From positions 1,054,001 to 1,118,000 of the forward strand of contig NZ_JAARML010000002.1 of NCBI RefSeq assembly GCF_011759375.1: 64,000 nucleotides of DNA, written 5' to 3'. The notes under the pieces are model-generated. The model did not search any database, was not told where the DNA came from, and saw only the letters and a program-made list of their open reading frames with translations. This document shows, piece by piece, positions 37,556 to 45,727 of this stretch; positions within the stretch are counted from its first letter, which is position 1, and the number at the start of each line of letters is the position of its first letter. The position numbers were made by a program, and so were the translations under genes. This stretch comes from Paraflavitalea devenefica. Its GTDB lineage: Bacteria; Bacteroidota; Bacteroidia; Chitinophagales; Chitinophagaceae.

Positions 37556-39562
37556 ATGTACCATCCACTACCCATTACGGCTAATAATCCTCCGGGCCCC
37601 GGCACCTTCGATTACCTGCAATTTAATTTGACCACAATTACCACCGACATGGTCACTGAAAGAGAAACGACAACCATGCGCGCCTACTTTCATCTTAAAC
37701 ATGCGCTGTGCCAACTCCTGGAGACAGACCTTCGACATATCGACCCCAATGTGGCGAGGTTTTCCGGGCTGGACCATTCGCTTCGCGCCTACGTGCGTAC
37801 CCCTGATAACTATAACGACTATGCTACTCTGATATATCACCATCCGCATAGTGATAATTCACATAAGATTACCCCTGGCATTTATTTGTACTCTGATTTA
37901 TTATCAAACGAGCAAATCTATACTACACTTGGTCAGCCGATGCCTGCGGCCATCAAAACGGCCTTCCCGTTTAATATGCCACTGGCCTACCTGGATAGAC
38001 ATCAACGGGGCTTAGTCTTGCTGGAGCATTATGAAAAACTTCGCAACTACGCCACCGAGTACCTGCAAATGCTGCAGTCGGTTACCAACGGCATGGACCA
38101 TCAGCTGGTTATCAAGGGGCAGTACCGGAGCCGCAAAAGCCAGGAAGGAAAATTTGTCCAACACGCCAAATATGTGGAGCATCATTACTTTGATAACGCC
38201 CAAAGGCCAGTTCAGGCCCTGCTGGACACCAATCTCCTGAGCCTCGATGGTTATGTCGCCGACCAGCAACAACAAAAACATCACCAGCATGTCTACACGC
38301 TCGGGGTTGACCAGCAACTGACCGGCTCCATCCAGGTGGTCCGCATTGGGGATGACAATGACAAATATCCCACCGCCGGCATTTACCTGCTGGCCTATCC
38401 CGATCTGCACACTCTGGAGAAAACCACTGGTATCCCCTTTAGCCGTATTACTCACTGTGACACCAGCAGTGGCCATTTACTGCTGGCATCCTATCACTAT
38501 AACTTTGGCTATAGCCTGGAACCTGGGGATGGCCTGCTGCAGTTAATGCAGCAACAACAGCTTAACCGCAGCGCCGAGACCCACCACCCCGCTCCCACCT
38601 ACACTGCCATCAGCACTTATGAATTCAGGGAAGGCCCGGACACCTTGCAGCCTTTTAAACACGCCACCGCATTCTTTCATTACGACCGACCTTCGCTGGC
38701 CTTGCTGCAACTGCTGAGCCTGGATTTTGCACTTTTCTGTACATCCAATCCCAACAGCCCGCATAAAATGTCGCTGCAAGGCGCTGGAGTACAGGACAGT
38801 GCCGGTGCCGTCCTGGCCCACCTGCAAAAAATACCCGGCCCCGAACAGGGACTTCACCAGGTGATACTTGTCCTGGAAGGCGCCCTGGCTACAATCGTGG
38901 CAGCCGCCCATCACCCGCCGCGCACGGACGACATCCATACCAGCGGCGAGGCCGTACACCTGCGGATGGGTCATTTTAACGCCGAAGGCGTTTTTGAACA
39001 TGCCCATGACAACCTGAACTTTTTGAAGGGACTGCTGCAACAACCCATATCGATGCTGGACCATGCCATGCAGGTGCATCAGCCTATTCTCATGCCGGAA
39101 ACGCCCACCAAACCTTTTATAGCCTTACAATGGCAACATGGCAATCAGCCCCCTGGGTCAGGGACGGTCACCCATATTGTGCGACATTCCCTGGAAGATG
39201 CGCATCAATTTCTGCTGGCCATTGATCCGAAGTGGTTTTGTCCTGACCCTGATCATCCCGGTGTACCTCACCTGTTAAATGCCCATCTTTTCGATGGGGG
39301 TGATCCTCAAATGATGGCCATCCGGTATTACCTGCCTATGGCGATAGGCTCAGTACCTGAGGGGTATTATATCCATTATAACGCAGACAGTGCCAAAGCC
39401 CTGGCTCTGCCATCCGGACAGCCAAGTCTTGAACGGATAGAGACGGCCTCTAGCGATCATTACCACACCTACCGGCACCAAACTAAACTCACTCCATCCG
39501 TAGAAGGCCTTCACCTCCGTGTGTTTGCCCGACAGGAGCCTGGCAAAGGTCAAGGCCTTTAG
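37556..39562 (+). CDS. Array protein A4, four-module protein of unknown family
   Basis: A 668-residue paralogue of A1. It opens with PGPGTFDYLQFNLTTIT. Module 1 has HALCQLLETDLRHIDPN and TPGIYLYSDLLSNEQIYTTL. Module 2 has HQLVIKGQYR, EHHYFDNAQRPVQALLDTNL, TAGIYLLAYPDLHTLEKTTG and LLLASYHYNFGYSL. Module 3 has STYEFREG, PSLALLQLLSLDFALF and VHLRMGHFN. Module 4 has FIALQWQHG, LEDAHQFLLAIDPKWFCPDP and PEGYYIHYN. The tail is EPGKGQGL, intermediate between the subfamily A tails (..PGPKL) and the B tails (..SQGRGL). It is the last subfamily A gene; the next belongs to subfamily B. Confidence 0.85.
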   Translation: MYHPLPITANNPPGPGTFDYLQFNLTTITTDMVTERETTTMRAYFHLKHALCQLLETDLRHIDPNVARFSGLDHSLRAYVRTPDNYNDYATLIYHHPHSDNSHKITPGIYLYSDLLSNEQIYTTLGQPMPAAIKTAFPFNMPLAYLDRHQRGLVLLEHYEKLRNYATEYLQMLQSVTNGMDHQLVIKGQYRSRKSQEGKFVQHAKYVEHHYFDNAQRPVQALLDTNLLSLDGYVADQQQQKHHQHVYTLGVDQQLTGSIQVVRIGDDNDKYPTAGIYLLAYPDLHTLEKTTGIPFSRITHCDTSSGHLLLASYHYNFGYSLEPGDGLLQLMQQQQLNRSAETHHPAPTYTAISTYEFREGPDTLQPFKHATAFFHYDRPSLALLQLLSLDFALFCTSNPNSPHKMSLQGAGVQDSAGAVLAHLQKIPGPEQGLHQVILVLEGALATIVAAAHHPPRTDDIHTSGEAVHLRMGHFNAEGVFEHAHDNLNFLKGLLQQPISMLDHAMQVHQPILMPETPTKPFIALQWQHGNQPPGSGTVTHIVRHSLEDAHQFLLAIDPKWFCPDPDHPGVPHLLNAHLFDGGDPQMMAIRYYLPMAIGSVPEGYYIHYNADSAKALALPSGQPSLERIETASSDHYHTYRHQTKLTPSVEGLHLRVFARQEPGKGQGL

Positions 39563-39605
39563 CTACATGCCGATTATCCGATTTCTGTTTTTAAACCCAT
39601 GGATT

Positions 39606-41624
39606 ATGACCATTAACAATGACCGTTATCTGCTGCGTATCGAATACCTCCCGGTCAACACGGAGATACAAAGCCAAGGGCAGCCACCCCTTATCAGTGC
39701 CCGACCTACGCTGGAACAAGCTTTGGTAGACCTGCTGACCCAACCGATGGACAGCTTCCATCCGGCTTCTGCCAAACAAATGGGTATGGACTACTTTATC
39801 CATCAGGCAAGGATCATGGATATGAAAAATGGTGAGCATGTGATCACCTTCCTGCGGATGAACAATGACATGCCTGTATTGGCAGATATTGCTGTTTATT
39901 TGGCTATAGAACCCGGCCAGGCCACTGCTGCCATCTCCAGAATGACGCAGGTATCCCAGGAAATACTCCATCGGCAGGGAACCAAACTGCTGCCTCTGCT
40001 GGCCCTGGAACCAGTGGGCCAGTTCCTATATCCGATGACCATCTACCGCCACCTGGCTGCATCTGCCTTCCATGATGTCTACCACCTGGAAGCAGCGCTA
40101 TTCCCCTGTCAATTCCTGACCCGCTTTGATGGCATCAGTTTAAACGAGTCATCGGTCCGGGAAACCGGCTATCAACAAAAAGGTATAAGCATTAAGCATT
40201 TTTATCCTACAGAAAAGGATGCGTTAGCCAAATTGCTGCTGACGCCGCCGCTGTTTTTTGACATCGCAGGATCGGCCAGACAGGATGCTCCTTATTATTT
40301 TATCGCCGCGTGTGCAGGTAACATCTCATCGGAGGAATATACCGCTGCCACTCACACCATTCAACCGCCTACATTGGATGACGATCATACCTACAGGGAC
40401 GCCGGCCGTTATCTCGCCTGCCCTGAAGGATGGGCATCCTTATTGGATAAAATAGGCTTCCCCTACGACCCCGACCATATTCCGAACTTCGGCGCTACCC
40501 TGCTTAAGCTAGATTACTGGAATACCGCTATCATCCCTGCACTGGTGAAAACCGAACTCTCCGAAAGGATCACCGAACACCTGGAAGCACAATTAAACCT
40601 TCAGCAGGTAGATCAGACCTATCTCAGCTATATCCGAAGCACTCCCCAGATGCACCTGCCCGAGCTGGACAACGGAAAGGTCTCGGTGGCCGATAACGAA
40701 TTACATAGCCATTCCAATAATCTGGCTACCGCCCTGGCTCAGATGCTGATCCAAGACTTCCGTGAATTTGACCTTAACCTGGTGACTGAGAAAAATCTGG
40801 CCCATCACATTACCAGCGCCTACCTGTCCGATCCCGCCGGCAAGGAGCTTATGCATTTCCGGCACGTGGCCCAGGACGGGCCTGATTTGAAAAGAGGCGT
40901 TTATATGGGGGTGCATAAAGACCTCGTGGGCGACCCTGCATTTGCAATGATGGAACCGCACATGGTGGCCCAGGCGGAACGGCTTCGCGGCAACCAGAAA
41001 GGCGATTATGTTTACCTGCAGGTAGCCAGGTACAATAGGCTTGGAAACCTTGTAGAGATGCCTCTTTATGACCGCTTTTTTGTCTCTGCCACGCACCGCC
41101 AGATTGCCCTACAAGCAGACATCGATCCGGCTTTATATAAAACGATACCCAATACTCTTCCGGCAAACATGGCCTACAAGGTGCAGCTGCAATGGGAATA
41201 TCTGGGCAACCCGGCACCCGATGGACCCTTGCGCTTTTCATATTTCCAGGGGTTCGGCACACCGGAGCGGGCCATGCAGGCTATTTCAAAACTATCCAAT
41301 GAGTTATTCGACAGCCACAGCCAACTACAAAAGGACACCCCATTCCGGATAGTGGATATCACCCTTTTTAACCAGGATAACAAGGCCATTTTAATTAAGA
41401 GCGGTGAAATGGATGGTCCCGGCATCTATCATGAAAAATTCCTGGATTACCTGACACCCAGGATTCAGGCGGCCTATGACCATTTTTTGGGAAGGGGGAG
41501 TAGTGCCGGGCAGCAAAAGGGACAAGACCCACCGGATAAACATGCCAAACAACACACCCGCCACCGGCCCCGGATACAACGAGGTAAAGATGGGCCAGGC
41601 GAAAGCCAGGGCCGCGGTTTGTAA
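39606..41624 (+). CDS. Array protein B1, four-module protein of unknown family
   Basis: A 672-residue subfamily B member. It begins MTINNDRYLLRIEYLP, matching B2 (LHNRYLLLVECG) and B3 (INHPYLLYMEFA). Module 1 has LEQALVDLLTQPMDSFHPAS, DYFIHQARIMDMKNGEHVIT and LLPLLAL. Module 2 has FLTRFDGISL, KHFYPTEKDALAKLLLTPPL and LLDKIGFPYDPDH. Module 3 has YLSYIRSTPQ, LATALAQMLIQDFREFD and GVYMGVHKDL, then YVYLQVARYN. Module 4 has VQLQWEYLGN and ERAMQAISKLSNELFD. The tail is GESQGRGL. The ATG at 39606 aligns with its paralogues; upstream in-frame starts at 39519 and 39567 are less likely because 39519 lies inside A4. Confidence 0.85.
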   Translation: MTINNDRYLLRIEYLPVNTEIQSQGQPPLISARPTLEQALVDLLTQPMDSFHPASAKQMGMDYFIHQARIMDMKNGEHVITFLRMNNDMPVLADIAVYLAIEPGQATAAISRMTQVSQEILHRQGTKLLPLLALEPVGQFLYPMTIYRHLAASAFHDVYHLEAALFPCQFLTRFDGISLNESSVRETGYQQKGISIKHFYPTEKDALAKLLLTPPLFFDIAGSARQDAPYYFIAACAGNISSEEYTAATHTIQPPTLDDDHTYRDAGRYLACPEGWASLLDKIGFPYDPDHIPNFGATLLKLDYWNTAIIPALVKTELSERITEHLEAQLNLQQVDQTYLSYIRSTPQMHLPELDNGKVSVADNELHSHSNNLATALAQMLIQDFREFDLNLVTEKNLAHHITSAYLSDPAGKELMHFRHVAQDGPDLKRGVYMGVHKDLVGDPAFAMMEPHMVAQAERLRGNQKGDYVYLQVARYNRLGNLVEMPLYDRFFVSATHRQIALQADIDPALYKTIPNTLPANMAYKVQLQWEYLGNPAPDGPLRFSYFQGFGTPERAMQAISKLSNELFDSHSQLQKDTPFRIVDITLFNQDNKAILIKSGEMDGPGIYHEKFLDYLTPRIQAAYDHFLGRGSSAGQQKGQDPPDKHAKQHTRHRPRIQRGKDGPGESQGRGL

Positions 41625-41668
41625 TCCAGCAGATTATCCGCCATTTCAATTTTTAAATGTTTAAGATC

Positions 41669-43642
41669 ATGTTAGAACTTCACAATCGATACCTGCTATT
41701 GGTGGAATGCGGCGATGCCAACACCGCAGAGCATAATACCCTGGACTATCAGACCGCGTCCGCCGCCACCCTGCATGAGGCACTGCTGCACCTCTTTAAA
41801 ATCCCGCCGGACCAATTTCATCCCGATGCCGCCATTCTCAACGATCAACCATGGTTTGTAAAAAAAGCCCACATCCTGGACCTGGTGGATGGTACACCCG
41901 TAATCCACACTCTCCATGAGCCCCATCCCAAGCAACCAGCCTTTGACGGCATTCTCCTGGTCATCGTCGAAGGAATTCCAGTTTCAGCACTCAAAGCCCA
42001 ACTGGGAGAACCATCCAACCGCACCAGCCTCGATCAACCCGCCATCTTTGATTTTCTCAAGTGGGACCGCGATGCTGAGCACATGGTTCCTACGCCGGTT
42101 TTTTCGCAGCTCTTTAGCGCAGCCGTCCATATGTCGATCGCCGGAACGGCTACTCTCATTCCGCACCAGTTTGCATATACCTTGGAAGGGTTTAAGATCA
42201 AAGCTGATGCAGATCCCGACGGTCACCATTTTGCGCCCGCGTTTACCGAACATCATTATTTTGAAACCCTGGCCCATGCCGTGATAAAACTCTTGCTAAC
42301 CCCCTCCTCCCGGTTTTCCTATACCCAAAGCCGCCAGAATGGTGCCCTCACCTTTTACGATAATGCCACGATTTCCCCTCTTCCCCCGGCCACCGATAAA
42401 CCCTTGGCCAGTTGCTACCTTCAACCACCCGCTCATCAGCAATCCGCACCTAACACCCCAGTGCCAGGAAGATACCTGGAATTCGGCCCTACCATCGCTG
42501 AGGTTCTCCAACGACTGGGCATCGAGCCTGCTTATTTTAATTCCATCGGGGACCGCCAAACGCTGCAACTGGATCAGTATTCCCGCCATGCAACAGACAC
42601 GCTTGCCCTTTTGGAACATCTCCAGGTCCCAACCGTTGGCTTAATGTATGCATTTGGGCCACAGGGCCCCACACTCGACTATGAGGCTGTCGTCGGCCAT
42701 CGCATTGCCCTTCCAGCGCCTCTGGGGGAGGGCCAGCATAACGCACTGGTGGAACAAATCATTCATACCCACACTAACGACCCACTGCTGGCCCTTTTTC
42801 AAATGATCTCTCATCCGGTAGCGGTCTTTGATGAAATAAAACCTGATACTACCGGCTTTCAAATAACGCAAGCCAGCATTATTGATTCAGAAAAAACAAT
42901 GGTGCTGACGATTACATCCCAACCACCGGATACTGAACGTATGGCACCTGGTCTATACCTGGCCGTTGCTCCCCAGCTGATGATTCACCCAACCTTCCGT
43001 CACCTTCATCCCGGCCAGTTAGCCGCTGGGGGAGCTGCCTTTCAACAACATGGCGCCCTGCTATACATTCCCATCGCCTATCCCGAAGAAGGTGGCCTGC
43101 GCATCAGCCCCGGTTATCAGGGCTTTTCTGCCACCGCACTGGCGCACTATTTTATCGATCAACTTGGACAGCGGCCCGAGATGCAAAAGTTTGCCTCCAA
43201 GACCCTTGAAGATGATACACCCTACCTTGTCACGCAAACCTGGGTGATAGATACCGGCCATCTCACCGACCATTTTACCATCGTCCGAGCCAGTCAGGAC
43301 CCAATCTCAAGCCTGCGCCAAATCGCCCGTCTTGCCCCGGAATTATTTACACCCAAACCACTCGGGGATCTTGGTATCCCTATGCGCCTGGTCAGTGCCA
43401 ACCTGGTACAACGCCAGCAGGGTGAACAACAAACCCTTGTACGAAAGTTCGGCCATCCGCTGGACGAATCACGATTTAATTACAGTCTTCACAGCAAGGA
43501 CCCTATCGTTACGGCGGCATTTACCGAAGTATTTGGTGGTGAACATTTGAAGGCGGCTATAAGGACCGCCTCCAGGCTGGACCGCATTGAACGGATGTTT
43601 CGCTCAACGCCCCCAGGTCCATCACAGGGCCTCGGACCCTGA
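41669..43642 (+). CDS. Array protein B2, four-module protein of unknown family
   Basis: A 657-residue subfamily B member. Module 1 has LHEALLHLFKIPPDQFHPDA and WFVKKAHILDLVDGTPVIHT. Module 2 has HQFAYTLEGFKI, EHHYFETLAHAVIKLLLTPS and EVLQRLGIEPAYF. Module 3 has VGLMYAFGPQ, LLALFQMISHPVAVFD and APGLYLAVAPQLMIHP, then LLYIPIAYP. Module 4 has VTQTWVIDTG, SLRQIARLAPELFTPKP and RLVSANLVQRQQGEQQTLVR. The tail is GPSQGLGP. The start is either 41657 or 41669; the latter matches the B1 and B3 ends. No export signal or catalytic motif is seen. Confidence 0.84.
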   Translation: MLELHNRYLLLVECGDANTAEHNTLDYQTASAATLHEALLHLFKIPPDQFHPDAAILNDQPWFVKKAHILDLVDGTPVIHTLHEPHPKQPAFDGILLVIVEGIPVSALKAQLGEPSNRTSLDQPAIFDFLKWDRDAEHMVPTPVFSQLFSAAVHMSIAGTATLIPHQFAYTLEGFKIKADADPDGHHFAPAFTEHHYFETLAHAVIKLLLTPSSRFSYTQSRQNGALTFYDNATISPLPPATDKPLASCYLQPPAHQQSAPNTPVPGRYLEFGPTIAEVLQRLGIEPAYFNSIGDRQTLQLDQYSRHATDTLALLEHLQVPTVGLMYAFGPQGPTLDYEAVVGHRIALPAPLGEGQHNALVEQIIHTHTNDPLLALFQMISHPVAVFDEIKPDTTGFQITQASIIDSEKTMVLTITSQPPDTERMAPGLYLAVAPQLMIHPTFRHLHPGQLAAGGAAFQQHGALLYIPIAYPEEGGLRISPGYQGFSATALAHYFIDQLGQRPEMQKFASKTLEDDTPYLVTQTWVIDTGHLTDHFTIVRASQDPISSLRQIARLAPELFTPKPLGDLGIPMRLVSANLVQRQQGEQQTLVRKFGHPLDESRFNYSLHSKDPIVTAAFTEVFGGEHLKAAIRTASRLDRIERMFRSTPPGPSQGLGP

Positions 43643-43711
43643 GCTGGCCAGGAGGGTGCTATCCCCATTGTTGATATTACCATTACTGTTCGTTTTAAAA
43701 ATTCAACACAT

Positions 43712-45697
43712 ATGCAGATCAACCATCCATATCTGCTCTATATGGAGTTTGCCTCACCCCACTCACCGGAGGACCCTGCCCAGGTGGATAGCCATGCAGT
43801 TACATGCGCAGATATCTGGCATGGCCTCAAAGAATTGCTCAAGGTACCACTCGATCAGCTCCACCCTGAAACGGCCATTACTAATGGCTACCCGCGGTTT
43901 TTAAAAACGGCCAGACTCGTGGATTTCAGGGAAGTGGAGGTGGTGGCCCAGCTGCTGGTCCATCCCCCTGTAACGGGTGACGATATTGGCGACCATGTAT
44001 TTTTGTTGATCAAAAGTGAGCTGAGAGATGTGCTGGCAGCCGAAGGGATCCGCGCCGATTTCCATGGGGGGGATATGGGAGAGCGGTTATATTTTACCCT
44101 GGCGGTGCGATCAGAAGACCAGACACATCTGTGTCCCACCAAATCCTGTGATGAACTGGTGACAGCCACTATGGACATGATCATTCACAGCGATTCCGGC
44201 ATCATGCCACATTCCTGTACGCTGCGATTTAATGGATTTGACCTGAGCATGGCCAGCGCTGTCGGTGATAACATCGAATACCAGGCACTGGCCGAACATC
44301 ACTTCTGGATGGATGAAAACGAGGCGCTGGTACACCTGCTCAAAACGCCCTCCGCCCACTTTGATAAATCTTCTGCCTTTGATGCCAACCTGGACCGGTA
44401 TTTTTTGCAGGCGATTATTACTTCTGCCAACAACAAAGACAAAAAGATTGCAGAAACAGCGACCAGTCCAAAACTCGTCTGGAGTCCTCAAGATCCTGCC
44501 CAAACAGGCCGCGTGCTGGCGATTGAAAACCGGTTCATCCCCCTGCTTGAAAAACTTGGATTTAGCAAAGAAGAATTTCTGTCCTACGGCCACCACCAGG
44601 TCGTCCGGCTGGATCGTTGGGATCCCGTGCATCATTTGCTCAGGCCCAGCGAAAACTTTGATCGAGTATTACAGCAATTGCCCCACACTACATCGGACCT
44701 GCGCACTGCTTTTCCTTTTACGAGCATCTACCGCAAAAGGATAACCCATCCATCTATCGGCACCCACCAGGCTCCCAGAGTGGCGGAGCATTCCGTGTTT
44801 TTTTACTGCCAGGACCTGCTGCCCGCCTTATTTCAAATGATGGTGCGAATGCCAGAGAGTTACGATGAAGCCCTTGTGAAAGCAAAAAAACTGGATAGCT
44901 ATACTATTCACAACGGCATTTATGACGCCAAGGGTAATCAACTGGCCTATATGGGGCCGGCACCTTCCAACCTCCCAGGTGCCGAGCCTGGCATATATGT
45001 AGGATGGGATGCGCAGTTGCTCCGGGAACCAGCCGTGATTAAACTCGACCCTGGTCAACTCAGCCAGGGCAGCCAGCAACAAGTGCTCATGGACCATGCC
45101 ATGTCGTACATGCAGGTGGCCTATTACCGTGACAATAAACTCTTGGCCACTACCGGCTATTCCAAATTTGTGCAACTACTGCTCATCCATCATCTGGATG
45201 GTCTTATCCGGCAGTGTCCGGAAAAAATGAGGATTGCGGACAGTGCCCTACTTCCTGCCAGTCCCTACCAACTGCGGATGGAATGGGCCTTGCAACACGC
45301 AGGGCAAGCCAGTATCGACCATTTTTCCTTTCGCATTCCTGTCGACACACCGCAACAGGGATTGGATGCACTGGACCTGATGCCACTGGTATTGTTTCAA
45401 TCTTACATGCAGGCACAAGAAGGCGTACCGTTGCAATTGGTGACAGTAGACCTGTTATCCAGTTCATCCCAACAGGTCATCATGGCCAAACAGCCAATCA
45501 TTGAAAAGGGGCAGCAATATCATTACATAGCCAATCGGCACCTGATGGACGCTGCCTTCCTGGAAGCATTTATCGCCTTTGAACAAAAATTGGCCGGTCA
45601 GGCTACCTTCCAGGTCAAAACCCTCGGCCTTCCACCGGGCCCTCAACAGCGAATTTTCATCTCACCAAATCCTGAAAAAAAGAGCCGCGGGCTATAA
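43712..45697 (+). CDS. Array protein B3, four-module protein of unknown family
   Basis: A 661-residue subfamily B member. Module 1 has WHGLKELLKVPLDQLHPETA and RFLKTARLVDFREVEVVAQL. Module 2 has CTLRFNGFDLSM, EHHFWMDENEALVHLLKTPS and LLEKLGFSKEEFLSYG. Module 3 has LLPALFQMMVRMPESYDEAL, YTIHNGIYDAKGNQLAYMG, EPGIYVGWDAQLLREPAVIK and YMQVAYYRDN. Module 4 has YQLRMEWALQHAG, GLDALDLMPLVLFQSYMQ and QLVTVDLLSSSSQQVIMAKQ. The tail is PEKKSRGL. The segment GFxxxEFL/YF after module 2 is shared with B2. Soluble; function unknown. Confidence 0.85.
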   Translation: MQINHPYLLYMEFASPHSPEDPAQVDSHAVTCADIWHGLKELLKVPLDQLHPETAITNGYPRFLKTARLVDFREVEVVAQLLVHPPVTGDDIGDHVFLLIKSELRDVLAAEGIRADFHGGDMGERLYFTLAVRSEDQTHLCPTKSCDELVTATMDMIIHSDSGIMPHSCTLRFNGFDLSMASAVGDNIEYQALAEHHFWMDENEALVHLLKTPSAHFDKSSAFDANLDRYFLQAIITSANNKDKKIAETATSPKLVWSPQDPAQTGRVLAIENRFIPLLEKLGFSKEEFLSYGHHQVVRLDRWDPVHHLLRPSENFDRVLQQLPHTTSDLRTAFPFTSIYRKRITHPSIGTHQAPRVAEHSVFFYCQDLLPALFQMMVRMPESYDEALVKAKKLDSYTIHNGIYDAKGNQLAYMGPAPSNLPGAEPGIYVGWDAQLLREPAVIKLDPGQLSQGSQQQVLMDHAMSYMQVAYYRDNKLLATTGYSKFVQLLLIHHLDGLIRQCPEKMRIADSALLPASPYQLRMEWALQHAGQASIDHFSFRIPVDTPQQGLDALDLMPLVLFQSYMQAQEGVPLQLVTVDLLSSSSQQVIMAKQPIIEKGQQYHYIANRHLMDAAFLEAFIAFEQKLAGQATFQVKTLGLPPGPQQRIFISPNPEKKSRGL

Positions 45698-45727
45698 TCA
45701 TAGGGTAGCCTTTGGCAGCAAACTTAC

